64,000 nucleotides of DNA from Burhinus oedicnemus (lineage: Eukaryota > Chordata > Aves > Charadriiformes > Burhinidae): positions 2,853,784 to 2,917,783 of the forward strand of contig VFFE01009051.1 of assembly GCA_008921705.1 (NCBI GenBank). The letters are read 5' to 3'. The notes below the pieces were generated by a model. That model did not search any database. It was not told where the DNA came from and saw only the letters and a program-made list of their open reading frames with translations. The translations under genes were made by a program, and so were the position numbers. Of the stretch, positions 51,363-64,000 are shown one piece after another; within the stretch, counting starts at the first letter, position 1; every line of letters begins with the position of its first letter.

Positions 51363-51450
51363 TGCAGGGGGTTTGGGTTTTTTTTGTTGTCGTGGGATGG
51401 TGTTTTGGGGTTTGGTTTTGTTTTGGAGGGTTTGGGTTTTTTTTTCCCCT
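51363..51450 (+). repeat. G/T-rich tract, same type as at 398 and 11428
   Basis: 'gcagggggtttgggtttttt', 'gttttggggtttggttttgt' and 'ttggagggtttgggttttttt' in about 90 bases. Open frames crossing it on both strands are low complexity. Confidence 0.85.
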
Positions 51451-53101
51451 TTTCCTTAAACAAGGACAGTGCAGATACTGTCTCAGACGAAGAAAAGATA
51501 GAAATTTTATATGTAGAAGATGAAAATAGAAACAAAATTAAATGTAATCCATTACAAAGTTACAGAGCATTAAAACTTGAATCCTTCCCCTTCATAGGCA
51601 GAGCTGTGGCAAGCAAATTTTAAAGCAAGCTGGTTTTAAAAATCAAAACTGTGTTTATTGCCAAAATATACTTTTTCTTCTAGGATGTGACAACTTCTAT
51701 GTATACGGGGAACTTGTGACATACAGACAAAGACAATGTGAGAGTTCAAAGAGTAAGCACACATCATGGACTGAAAAGCTGAATTACAGATGCTTATAAA
51801 AACAATGGTGACAAAATGCACATAGGGCATTTCTATTCAGTCTTGAACAGAAGGAAATACTCAAGAGTTTTCGTTAGTTCTGATTTTTCCCCATAGCCCA
51901 TTTCTAAAAGGCAGGTATACCCTAAAGGAAATGGGGGGGGGGAGGGAAACAACAAACCAGAAATGTTGATAAGGTGACTCAATCAATCATGGGACATATT
52001 AGCAGTGGTAAACAAGGTTGTCTAACCACAGTGTTAACCTTCAGGAAGGAGGTAGACGTAATGAAATAATCTAAACCCTCCAAACACATCAGTTGGCACG
52101 CAAATCTAATAACCAGTTACTTCATTATTGATGCTGACATTACTTTTGTTGCTCCAAGAGGGGAATTTGCATTTTGTGGTAGAAGAACTATCTACAGGCA
52201 GTATATAAAATGAAGTAAGACATCTAAAAAAATCCTAGCAATTGTCAAAGACTTACATAATGAACTAAACACAGCATAGAGTAATGAAAGTAAACATCTC
52301 AGCTTATATAACCAAGGTCATAGAAAGTACTTTTTGCCATGGTTTCTGGTGAGTAGAAAAAAAAGTTCAATAACACATTGAAAACAAAGACATTCTTTCC
52401 AGATGACTAGAAAACACACACACAACAGGAAAAAAGAAAAAGAAAAAAACAGGAAAAATAATAGCCAAACTTCTTACTTAAGTATTTCAGGTCTGAAATA
52501 GTTGTAATTCTACATATGGAAGACAGAAAAGTAATCTCAATCTAGAAGCCCACTAGACCACATAGCATGGTACTAAGCAAAAGCAGTGTTTCCAGGGACT
52601 CAGTACTTGTATATACCCAAGTATTTAGCAGTGAAAGACCACAGCTGTCTGGATGGGCCATGTGTTTGTAGATGTACACCCAAATGGAATGAGTTCTTAC
52701 TGAAAAGCCAAGTGAAAATCTGATCTGAAGAGTATTAAGTACCTGACAATATGAACAAAATACAAAGCACCAGAATTAGGATGAGGATAAAACCTTACGT
52801 TTCCACCTCCTAGGCATTCTTAAGTCAAACATTTAAATTTCCAGACAACAACTCCACACGCAAGACCTATCCTTTTCAAGCTTTACTGTATTCATACTCA
52901 CATAAATACACACACAGAGGTCAGAGAAGATGAGAACACCATTGGCCTGTTACGCCATTCTTTCAAAATGGCTATCTTTTCTAGCCTACACATCTTTTAA
53001 TGCTTAGAATAGTTACATTTTAAATTATCCCAACACTGGCTCTCTGTAGCTTTTCTGGGGTTGCCATTCCACATGCTAAAGAATTCCGTTTTCATCAACT
53101 T

Positions 53102-53113
53102 CCCCCCCCCCCC
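53102..53113. repeat. Poly-C run of 12
   Basis: Twelve C followed by pyrimidine-rich 'ttctccttttattg'. Confidence 0.95.
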
Positions 53114-56100
53114 TTCTCCTTTTATTGCTATTCACCTTCCTTCTTTCTGTAAGTTAATTTTCTTTAGTTAAATTAACCTTCTTATTTTCATTTTGTTGCT
53201 CTGAACTACATTTCAAATTTCTTTTCTATTCAAGCATTTGAGATGGTTATCATGTCCCTTCAGTTACTATTTCCCTAACTACGTCTCCTTTTTTGGCTGT
53301 TGTCCCTCGCTGCCTCCAAAACCAAATACATAATCTTCCGTTGAATTTTGCCTGCATGAAAAGGGCACAATCAGACCATTTAATCTTTTCCCACTAATTG
53401 GTCCCTTCAATCTCCAATCTCTTTGGTAGCTTTTTTCCCTGAATTCCTTCCAGCATATCCACATTTCTGATGTGCCAGCTCCAACAGTGCTAGCATACGT
53501 AGGCTAATGCACGAGTGTTTACATATTGAAAAACGTACATACAAATGTTGAGTACAAAATAGAATGAATTTAGAACAGATTTTAGACAAAAATCACATGC
53601 CAGTGCAAATCCTTTGGAGACTACCCAAATGTCCTGGAATTAAACTTTACCCTATGAAACAGCTGGAAGTGAGTACGTGTTAATATATACCCAACTTGAT
53701 CAACAGACACAGTAGAACAATGCCTGCTTATATTATATGAAGATCCAATTGGAACATTTCCAAAATTTTAGTTATCAGACACGTATACACTTCATTAGTT
53801 TAAGACACCATCTCAGATATAACAAACAGACAACCCACAGTATTTAGATTTGGAAATTAGACAATTATTACGCGCACTGCAACGTGCTCTTGTACCAACA
53901 CGCATTGGATTTGAAGCAGGCTGAAGGACTCCAATTTGAAGGGTTAAAAAAGCTTACAGTGTCAGGTAGGGATAGAGGGAATAGCCTTCTTGAGAATCAG
54001 TTTGACCAATCTGCTGAACCTAGCACAAAATGTATTTGGAAGACAGTGTAGCTTAAAATACAGCTGACTGATAAGCATAATTCCATCCAGAGAGGACAGT
54101 TAGTGGCATCTCTGTAATCCTTTACTTAAGTGTTTTCAGTTTGCACGTACCAAAAAAAATAATCCAGTTTGGTGTTTGCCAGGTGAAGTCTGGAGCCTAA
54201 AACAACTTCTGCTTATCACGGGCAGTCTTCATTTCTGTACGTCTGACCTTCTCATCCTGAAAAATTAATTCTGCTAGTCATAAACAACCTTTTTACCATA
54301 CATATGCTCAACCTTAACCTTGTGGCACCTCCAGGTAATTCTCCGTGCTGATTTGTTCTAGTCTGACATCTCTGTGTGCTGGGATTTAAGTTAACCTTTT
54401 ATGCTTCCATAACAGATGCTTCATACACTCCAGTCAGGGATTTTGTTAATTGCTTCTCCAATGGTGAGGACACCTCAGCTGCAAGGGATTAGGAAAGAAT
54501 CAGGAAATCAACAACAGGTAAATTAGAAGTGGATCAGACACTTCCCCATTGGAAAAAAATGTAAACGTTAAAAGCTAAGTTTGATCCTCATGTTCATGCA
54601 TGCTTTCAAAATAGGATTTGTCAATTGCAGATGCAAAGCAGCTCCAATTTGATATTAGTCACTTTGTCTAGTTTATATTCTGAAACATTAAAGCTGCATA
54701 AATGACCTGCCAAGTATTGATGTAAGCTTATTGACAAAACAGAATGCTTCACAGTAAGGGCATCATCTCACAAGGCTCCACACAGTGACTCTGTAATTAC
54801 TGTTTCAGCCTCTGCATATCAGATCTCTAGTATACTGTGCATGATTCACCAAAAAATAAAAAAGAAAGAATTAGCTAATGTAAGTAGGAATAAATTATCT
54901 GAAACCAATAATCTTTGGGAACTCACAAAAGCAGAATTATTCTAAAATGATCAGTTACACTTCTTTCACTAAGGTTTAGAAATAACGGGTAAACTCAGCA
55001 ATTTCTTTCAAAATTCATTAAATCTTTATCCAGTAGCACATAGATCCTGACCACATCCTCGAGAAAGCTAGGGCAATACAACAAAATAACCTAAAAAAGA
55101 GACAGCTAAGAGAACAGATTTCTTTCTAGAATTCCATGTAAAATGAGTACACTTTTGTATTGTGAAAACCATACATACTTAAAGCCAGGAAAAGATCAGA
55201 AGATCTAGCCAAAGCTTTGAATTTGGACTGGGCAGGAAAGCAGAACTGTTAGTTATTTCACAGGGAGGAAGAGGGGAGAGAAGAAAGTAGAGAAATGGAT
55301 ACCAGGTCCAGCTAGATCTGAATACCTCAGGTCCATGAATTACATCTGTATTTAGTTTCTTCTTCTCTTGACTTTCACTGTCATATGGTCATTCTACATT
55401 TCCACTTGCTTTCCACTGTCCTTGTCAGTCTACTCTTGCTTACCAGTTTGCATGTTTATTTCATTGGAAATATTTTCATTATGCTATTCCTCAATATGAA
55501 AATCAATTAAAAAAAATGTCAAAGTCTTAACTGTTTTTAATCATCTGTAAAATGTAAACAAGTTTATGCCATCTTTCGGGAGTGGCTATTACACTTAGCT
55601 CTTCTACCGTATAGAACAGCTCTAACAACTGGATTGCCATCAATCCCTGTGTGCCTGGTCTTGGTTGCTCGTTGGCCAACCCAGGGCAATCTCAAACTAC
55701 TACATAAATCTGCCTCAGACATTAAGGTTAGAGCAGGTTGCACGAGTTAACGACACAAAGGTTTCATTCAACCTGTTTGTATGGGAATGACCACTTTGAA
55801 AATGAAGACTGACTGAACAGTTAAGGAGTTGTGCTGCGAGGAATCATTCCTCTGTATAAAGAAGAGGCAGAATCTGCTGCATAAATGTGCATACTTCAAT
55901 AATCCACCATTTGAGTATCAATAGCATTATTTATTGAGCTGTGTGATCTTTGTTCAGTTGCTCCATTTCAGAAAGTTTTTATTCAGAATTCCTTCAGGTT
56001 TTTTTACTCCTATTAATATTCATCTACAAGAATGATGTCTTTAAATACCAATAACTGTCTCACTTCATCCATAATTTATGAACCTCTTCTTAACACAAAA

Positions 56101-56964
56101 TCCATAGGTATCACTTTTTGCCCCTTGACTCCAAAAATTAAAGCCAAAGCTGTAAGTGAACAGCATAGGAATATAACTGTCCTTTTCTGTAGTCTCAAAG
56201 AAATCTGCAGTTTAGATAAAGTTCATATTTATTTCACATCTGAAACAAAAAGCTATTAAAAGCACCCTGTGGCTTCAAATCCATTTTATTTGCTTTATTT
56301 ACATTTTAACAATGTTTGACAAGGTAAACCTCTTAAGAAATATTGTATCATTTGCGAGAAAGGGTGCTGAATCTTAAGAAAGCAAATATCCTGAGCCATT
56401 ACAAAGGGTTCCCTCAAAGGGATATTTTCTTTAAATTACCGCTGTCAATCAAAAATATGACTTTGTTCTTTGTTATGTGGAGACTAGGTTTCAAAGGGAA
56501 AGCTAATGTAGAAAAATAAAAAAGCTTTACTCAAATAAGGATAAACAGGGAGACTGGAAAATCAGAAATATTTCAGAGAAAGACAGAAGTCAAGTCTATG
56601 AATCAGGCTGAGAAATGTTTAGAAGCATTTCCTAATATGCACTGAAGTTATTTACAAGTTAAAAGATGTCATTCCTGTTGGTATCTTCCAAATCTAAACA
56701 GCAAATTTAGTGCATTATATAAAGTGGAAGGCAATGTTAACTAAATGTTAACAGTAGTGTTGAAAGACAAGGAAGGACATTAAGCACGAGCAAACGAGCC
56801 CTCACGATTCTATAGAAGTGTCCAATAAGACTACATATATACAATCACATATGTAAAATACTGGCACAAAAAATATTTACTCTTGCATGAACTTCCATGT
56901 TTATAAATGCAGAAGGTCACAGAGGACTGGGCTCCCCAAAGATTCCTAGTCTACTTCCCCAGGA

Positions 56965-57420
56965 AGCCTCATTAGTCATGTCTACACAACAGCACAAAAG
57001 CAGGCAGCACAGAGATCCCCCACCTAACTGAGACCCAAACAAGCCAGTTTATACTTTGCAGCCCAAGAAGCACCTTTGCCATGTTCTCACAGCACCAAAA
57101 ATCAGCCTATAAAGCCCTGCCTCCTGGCCCCATACTAACAAACACAGAGATACCAACCCAAGCTGGCCCCTCGCTAACCCAGACAAAGTTTTCCCATCTG
57201 CAAACCTCAGCACTCCCAGTTTCAAAGCCGGCATGAGCAGAAACGACAGTGCCCACACAGCGGGGTAGACACATTCTCAGGAAAGATCTGCCAAGTCTGG
57301 TGGTGATACTGGGAAATCACGCACTGGGGTATCCCCCGGCCAGGAGGGAAGGGGAGAAGGAGAGAGATGAACCATAAGGAAGCATCTGTAGTAAAGCTAC
57401 TAGTAGAGACAAGCACAAGT
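56965..57420. repeat. GC-richer block, possible old repeat
   Basis: It begins near 'tcatgtctacacaacagcac', similar to the 'gcatgtctacactacagcac' end of an ancient repeat family, and continues as C-rich sequence ('gccctgcctcctggccccat', 'ggtatcccccggccaggagg'). Short frames on the minus strand here have no recognisable domain. It may be a repeat remnant or simply a local GC rise. Confidence 0.25.
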
Positions 57421-59551
57421 GCAAGAAGAGTTTAACAAGAGTTTACAGACACAGTATTATATGCCTATATAGAAACTTAACCATTTAAAAACTGTATCTG
57501 CACCCATCCAACACAACTACTGTTGTCATAAGAAAGCATAAAGGACAGTAGTTCAATACTAAGCTGTTCAATTTCAGCAACCTTCATTTTATTACCATTT
57601 TTTATAGTAATTATTATCAGGACATCAGGTAGTCGTGGCTTTTTTCTCTAACTCTGTCATTCTAATATAAAATTGTGATGATTGATTTAAGTCCTGCATC
57701 ATAGGTTTACAGGCTGGATTCCACTTTCAGCAGGAAAGCTTACCACAGAAATCAGTATTTAAATTCGAATTTGTACAGGTTTTATATAAGTCCAGTCAAT
57801 GAAATTAACTCTCTTACTCAGCAACAAAAAAACCACATTGAATACAGTATCAGAAGGGTAAAAATTGAGGAAAAGCAGATATCTTACTAGTATAATCAGT
57901 CTTCTAAACTTTTGATGTTCTGATGGCACAGTAAGTCGTTTAGCTTGCTGACTATGCTTTACAAATACCTATATGGATAAAGATATTACTTACACACACA
58001 GAGCACCTACCTTCCAATGTAAAGAGTGCTTAATATATGAAATCTCAGTGCGGTAAAACTTGATAATTGTGAACAACAGAGCACTGACTTCATAATTGTG
58101 ATGTTCTGTAATCTCAGCGCTATGAATTATATTTTTCATGGTATATGGGACCGGTATATCACTAGGCTTGGATTAGGTAAAAAGGTAGATTTAAATTTTA
58201 TATATAGGCTTTAATTTCTAGCAATAAGTGGCTGAAAGGTGTAACATCAGATTCTTTACTTCCCATACAATCATTTTAAGTGGTATTTCTTTGGTAGGTC
58301 AAGTAGCTGGGGAGTTAGTTTCATCACTAAAATAGTGTGTTTTCTCTGCTGGTGGTTATAGGCTATCAAACGTAAATAACACTGTTAACTCTGAAGTTTT
58401 CTCAGTGTCTCCCCCAAAGGCGATGCATAATGACGTCTAGTTGAGAAGATTAAATGTCACATTTTTCAATCTCTCTCAGGATAACTCTTCTTTGATTTCA
58501 AAGATGTAGCAATCTACCTGAGCAAGCTGTCAAAAAGGCATACTCTGCAGCTCACGCTGAACATGGACAGACCATAATCTAGAGGGCTATCTGTACAGAC
58601 ACACACATGCACAGAAAGTGAGCCAAATTGTTCCAAGAAAGCTTGCATGAAGTCAATTTGTGTGATGTGCAGTGATACCCCAATCCTATGAAATTATTAG
58701 AATGGATCTGATGGGTTTCTTAAAAAAGAAAAAAAACCTACGCATTTAAGGAAAAGCAAGTATATTCTTACACAAGTTACCTAACCTGAACTTGCCCAGG
58801 GTCCCACTGTCTAATGCAGGAATAACGCTTGCAATGTGGATTTGTTATGAGGTTAAAATCCAGTTGTAATTAAGCAGTGTTCAGACAATAAACAAACAGA
58901 AGTGCGTAACCAACTGAAATACAGCTGGCTGACTTGCAGGCCTTATACCGATCTTTCTTGCTTTTCATCCATTTACGGAGTCTCTTAAGCACACATTACC
59001 AGCACACACAAAACCAATTATGTTATTCATTTTGGTAGAGGGATAGTCAATGACTATTTTGGAGAGAAGGTAATTTTGTTTCCTCATGTAGTAACAGAAG
59101 GTACCATTTACCTTGCCAGCATCAACAGGTACAGAGTTTTCTAGTTTCATTACCATTCACTGAAATTCTGGTTTGAAGAGCATCTGGTGTTTGCAGCCAG
59201 CAGTAAAGTCTAAAAAACTGATGTGAACTGGGTCAGTTTAAGCGACCCAAGTGCAGAGAGATTAATACCAGTACTCTAGTATCTCTTCATGTAACTTGCT
59301 CACTAATTTCCAGTAGATCCTATGCAGATGCTGAAGTGCACAAACCCAAACATTTGTAGAGGTGGAGATCTATTGTTTCCTCCTCCTGCTCTGAATTTTT
59401 TCCCCATCCTTTATACTTCTTACTCAGAACACTATTTCCCCCGCCTCATTATTCTTCACTGCACATTTTCCTCTTCTAATATTTTGTGATTTTTTTACTG
59501 TTTAATTGCATACCATTGGAGACTAAGTGAGCCCCAGAGAGTTCAACTGGA

Positions 59552-59568
59552 TTTTTTTTTTTTTTTTT
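59552..59568. repeat. Poly-T run of 17
   Basis: Seventeen T within 'caactgga...aaaggtg'. The 114-codon frame at 59527-59871 reads through it as poly-Phe and shows no domain. Confidence 0.95.
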
Positions 59569-60077
59569 AAAGGTGTATCAGACCCCACCTACAAATTGCG
59601 TTCAACACCTAGTAGCATGACTGTCACTCTTACACAGGGTCTCTGTGCTACACAAGACTATGCTCTAGAAGAATTTTGTGTCCACCAGGACTGGACTGAG
59701 ACCTCCAAGTTACGTATTCTACAGCAGAGCCATCTTTTTAATCACCCCAAAAAGCCTGGGCCACCTGGTATTGTTCCCTTGGAGAATGCCTCTCCAGGCT
59801 CCCAAAAACACTACAGGACTTTGAGACATTGCACATCTTTACAACAGTCCCGTAGGCAAAACAAAATCTAGCTTTAATCCCAAGAGACTGCAGTTCAACA
59901 GTGGTGAAGTTGCTACGACACAAGGCTCGATACCGGTTTGCCAGGTCTGTAGCAGTGGTTAAGGGCAGACTTGCTTCGCTTGCACTACTATCAATATGAC
60001 ATGAATATGTCTAAACCGCAATCCAAGAGTGTGCCTACAGCTCTTGTTGCCATATCTGAGCAAAGTTTAATGATTGC

Positions 60078-60430
60078 TGAGGGGAGACCTTATTCTTGCT
60101 TAGAAGTATCTAAAGGGTGGTTTGAAGGAGGATGGAGCCAGACTCTTTTCAGTGGTTCCCAGTGACAGGATGAGGGGTAACAGGCACAAGCTGGAACATA
60201 GGAAGTTCCATTCAAGCCTAAGAAAAAAACTTCTTCACGATGAGGGTGACAGAGCACTGGAACAGGCTGCCCAGGGAGGTTGTGGAGTCCCCTTCTCTGG
60301 AGATTTTCAAGACCCGCCTGGATGCAGTCCTGAGTAATGTGCTGTAGGCATTCCTGCGTCAGCAGGGGAGTTGGACTAAATGATCTCTAGAGGTCCCTTC
60401 CAACTCTGAAAATTCCGTGATTCCATGATT
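60078..60430 (+). mobile_element. CR1 LINE, 5'-truncated 3' end
   Basis: This is the 3' end of a chicken-repeat-1 non-LTR retrotransposon in the sense orientation. It reads, in order, the typical avian CR1 blocks: a 'ctgaggggagacctta' start, a 'gatggagccagactctt' stretch, 'caggctgcccagggaggttg', then 'gttggactaaatgatctcta' and 'aggtcccttccaactctg'. It ends in two copies of the CR1 8-base terminal repeat, ATTCCGTG at 60412 and ATTCCATG at 60420. CR1 copies insert by target-primed reverse transcription, are usually 5'-truncated, and lack a poly(A) tail; all three fit. The left boundary is approximate. Divergence from the consensus as I remember it looks moderate, so this copy is far younger than the one at 36-38 kb. 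It includes only the end of ORF2 and the 3' UTR and encodes nothing functional. Confidence 0.93.
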
Positions 60431-63400
60431 TGGGTTGGGGACCAAATTCGATTTCAGAGTGATCTATTTGAACTGGAAGGTATATATAACCTACGGCTGA
60501 GGGTCTCACTGCCGCAATTGCGCTCTTTCCTGCGCTGGCCAGGCAGTGGTGACTGTCTACGACAACTGCAGTTGTACCTCTGCATCGCAGCCAGGCTAAA
60601 CCTTTTGCTTCCTTGACTGTCGTGGTGCCAACCTCCCACCAGCTGCCATCATGACATGCTTCAATTTGGGAGCAAATAGCAAAGGTCACGCTGCTGGTAC
60701 TTTTTACCGCTTAGGTGACCAAGCACAAAACTCATTCACAGAGGTCAAAATCTAAGTAAAAAAGCCACTTGAAGTTAAGCGATGCCTTGCCCCACTGTTT
60801 TTAACCTGACCGCATACTATCCAGACACTGAAGCAGTCCTGGCTTGCAAAAAGTAAAATCATCAGTTAAAGACTTAACAGGAAAAAGCAAAGCAAACCGT
60901 ACTGTGGCTGTTTTGTTTTATGAATCCAGTTGCACTACAAAGACAGAGACACATCATCAACAATGAAGAGAACTGCAAAAAAGGCTCCTTTCCTCTACAA
61001 TTGTAGTGTAAACCTTATTACAGTTGGTACCAAGTGCTATCTCCAGAACTGCTTTGTTTCCACTCTGTTTCACAGTTTAGAATATACTTAAAGTTTCCTT
61101 CTTGCTCTGGTAAATTGATTTTTTTACAGCATGAGGGGATGTGTTCTGCTTCCGACTATAGATTTAAAGAAATACTACACATCCCCTTACGCTGAGTAAA
61201 AATCAATTTTCTACCTGTAGGTGATGAAACTATTTCTCACCCCTGCTGAGCAGTCATGTATCTCATAAGCCTTAAAATCATCAACTGATTCATTTCACCA
61301 AGAGCAAAAATAAAAGGTGATCTCTTTAAATATATTATTTTACATGTTACTCAGGTGTTCCTTTCCAAAGGTTATCTGTAGTTTTATCTACTATACTTAA
61401 TATAAAGCTTTATCCTCCTCACTCTTATATGCTCAGCTGTTCTCAAGAGACTTTGGTCTTGGTAAAACCCCAAAACACATTACATCTGAAAAACGCAAAG
61501 CAGTTGTCTCTCCCTTTCTCCTGGTGATAAAGGGCATTCTAGAAGAAGAGCTGCATTAAAGGCCCAGATCTGAATCTGAGCATAACAGAAAGCCAGCTGT
61601 TAAGATTTGGCTGTAGACTGCTGCAAAATTATCTTATTTGCAAAGCTCTCTATGTGGGGAGGCAGATAAATGATAACACCATGAACTAGTAAAAGGCAGA
61701 AAGCTTTATTCTATACATATCTGGGTCTGACTTCAAATTTGATATTGAATATGCAGCTTTGAACATACATTCATAAACATTCACTCCAAGCAGTTCTGCA
61801 CATGCAGCATTTTAACACGGGGAAAGCAGTACTAAGCCATTTCCCTGCATAATGATACAGAAACAAATACTTTAACATTCAAGTGGAATAAAATGTTCAG
61901 GGAAAAAAAAATGGCTGGCAAAAAAAGGGCTCATTTCTGGCGAAGGATGGATTTCCAGCCAAATGAGAACAACTTCTCCCTGTCAGTCAATCAATCAGCG
62001 CATAGTTTATTTTAAGCCGGTGATAATATAGCTTTGGAGATTAGGAAGCTAGTGAGCTACAAAGAAGATCAAATTAATTTTCCTTAAGTGAAAAAATAAA
62101 AACCTTCAACAAATAGGCACAAAAAACTTAACCCTCTCTATCAAGTTAGAATGGAAAAACTATTCAGAAACTCTGATGTGAATTTGGTCAGTATCATGAA
62201 GCGGAAATAAATGAGCCAGCTGAGAAGCAGGAATTACGTACCGCATGTCTGAGCAGGAGGAGTTTATTATCATGGTTTCTTTTGTTAATTGACTAATTAA
62301 CAGAGCTGTGAAAATACAAAACAAAAGAATGGAAAAATTTAGCACATAGACAGCATCAGCCAGAATTTTCAAATTTTAACACTTAAGGTTAGCTGCCAAG
62401 ATGCATATTTAGCACGTTAACCACAGCAGACCCATTTTAAAGTCAGATAAGCACCCACAAAATGTACAGCTGCTGCAGAAGGTGCAAGTTCAGTGCCCAG
62501 AAAACAAAGCAATTTTGATTTAAATTCCTAAATTTGGGTCCAATGTCAAGCATCCACATTTGACAAATTTCGGCCCCATTCATCTCCCAGCAAAAAGCAA
62601 TGGGCAGCCTCTGCGTCCCGTAAGAGCCAGTTAACTATGTCCTCTGCCATCCGCAGGGGAGAGGCTACGCACCACAAAGATGATTTGGAAGGGAGCTGCT
62701 CCCCACACACACTCCCAGTGTCTTGCACTCAAACTTGAGGATGGAGGGGGGTCAGCGGGGGGGAGAAGTTGGAGTCCTTCCTCCTCTTCTTCTAAGAGCA
62801 AGCTCTTGTCCCACCTTCCTATGGGATTGGTGACCAAGGTCACCAGTTCTCAGTGTCCCTGCCTCAGTCTAGCATCAAGCAGCTCCCCAGGGCACAGGCA
62901 AGGTGCTATCACGCAACAGGGACAAGGTGCCTGACAACTACCTCATAGGTTACGCTGTGTGCATGGTTGAAACATGGAGTCTCTTTGGCCCTGTACGCTC
63001 CGACAGGCAAACTAGTCCAGCAGGATCTTTTGCCACGTGTGCTGCTCCTGTCTTCCATATTCTTACAACAAAATTTTAATTGAAAGCCCACTGGAAGTTC
63101 CTTTCAGTTTTGCATTCAAAAACGTGCTGCTGTATTTTTGACCACCTATATCTTCATCAATACTGCTGAAAAAAAAACACCCCCTCTGATTCCCCAGGAG
63201 AGGATCACAGCTAAAATGAGACAAAGATTATTCTAAATGGTGGCACAAACCCCAAAAGAAAACATGCCTTTCAAATATGTGCAGCAGCTTTTAATTTCTG
63301 AATTGTGCAGTCAAGCATACACATTCTTGTCTGATGAAGAAGAATGTAATTACCTAGGGGCATGTCAAAAAAAACTGTTGCTTTTCCCTTCCTATCCTTT

Positions 63401-64000
63401 CTTGGGAGAGCAGAGTTTGGTGAGCCAATCAAGAAATTAAAAGTGACATTTCACAAACTGATCGTCATGTTGCTATTTATTTATTTTTTGTTTGCCTATT
63501 TAGAGTGAGTACAGCTATCAGGCAAATACACGGAGGATCTGACACAGCCTTCAGCAGTATCTGAACTAATCCTTAAGAAAATTAATTCCCTGAAAAATAA
63601 ACCAGGAAATCTCAGGAGGTCATTGTGCTGTCCTACATCCTCTATAGTAAACTGAATGCTTTCGGGTGCAGTATAAACGGTTTCAGCCACCTACCTTTCA
63701 TTTTAAGAAATCTCATATTCACCAGTTAAAAGAAATTTCAAGTTCACCGTGGTTTGAAATAGCAGACTGGCTAAGGGAAAGCAGCAGGATTGGTTGTTTT
63801 GGTTTTGTCTTTCTTAAATTCCACCCGTTATCAGCAGAATTATTTTGCAATTGTTCCTTACTGCAGAACAGAATGCTCATACGCTTCTCTTTTTTTAAAT
63901 ACAATGGTCACAATCCATTAGTATTTCTTTTATTGACTCAGCATAGCACACAGCAACAAGATAGTTTTGGGTGTTTTAAATATTCATCCCCAAAGTCTAT
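60431..64000. other. No gene seen
   Basis: Unique sequence after the young CR1. A GC-richer patch at 62570-62930 ('ggatggaggggggtcagcgg', 'cttcctcctcttcttctaag') has overlapping frames on both strands and no recognisable domain. Confidence 0.68.

Larger units (their letters stand above)
51451..60077. other. No gene seen: AT-rich unique sequence
   Basis: Holds the short G and C runs, an A-rich 'aggaaaaaagaaaaagaaaa' stretch at 52428, the GC-richer block at 56965 and the T17 run. 54600-54830 and 56270-56460 are repeat-free and could be regulatory. No exon-like frame is seen. Confidence 0.68.

Noticed and set aside
59527..59871. 114-codon plus-strand frame
   Set aside because: Begins with poly-Phe from a T17 run and the rest has no recognisable domain.
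1..64000. tRNA genes, rRNA, CRISPR arrays, bacterial operons, mitochondrial insertions
   Set aside because: Looked for by eye on both strands (A and B boxes, regular spaced repeats, mitochondrial gene words) and not found; the sequence is vertebrate nuclear in character.

Overview
The window looks like a non-coding stretch of a bird nuclear genome. The best evidence is the 3' end of a CR1 retrotransposon at about 60078-60430. It carries the typical avian CR1 tail and ends in two copies of the 8-base terminal repeat (ATTCCGTG, ATTCCATG). A long terminal repeat of an avian endogenous-retrovirus type (about 40541-41141) supports this. The DNA is AT-rich, short on CpG and full of simple repeats, as expected of intergenic or deep intronic vertebrate sequence. 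I cannot name the species.

I found no protein-coding gene, no tRNA or rRNA gene and no CRISPR array. Open frames are short (rarely above 120 codons), low in complexity, scattered over both strands, and show no domain I recognise. The one exception is a dead CR1 reverse transcriptase at 36.4-38.3 kb. Bacterial features such as operons and ribosome binding sites do not apply.

Layout. 1-36 kb is mostly unique AT-rich sequence. It holds simple repeats, G/T-rich tracts, a few very old repeat remnants (about 5.5, 5.9, 22.2 and 30.6 kb), two GC-richer unrecognised blocks (10.7-11.1 and 27.7-28.1 kb) and a 20-N assembly gap at 20763. At 36.4-38.3 kb lies an old CR1-type LINE on the + strand. Its reverse-transcriptase blocks survive in three different reading frames. 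An A/C-rich tract follows at 38.7-38.8 kb. At 40.5-41.1 kb is a retroviral LTR with poly(A) signal, entered through a second 20-N gap inside a poly-G run. 41-60 kb is AT-rich with several stretches that read like conserved non-coding elements (43.4, 45.6-46.1 and 50.6-50.9 kb). The young CR1 sits at 60.1-60.4 kb, and the rest is unremarkable.

No group of genes works together here. If the window has a function, it is more likely regulatory (distal enhancers in a gene desert or large intron) than coding. That is inference and needs cross-species alignment. I saw no evidence of an undescribed biological system.
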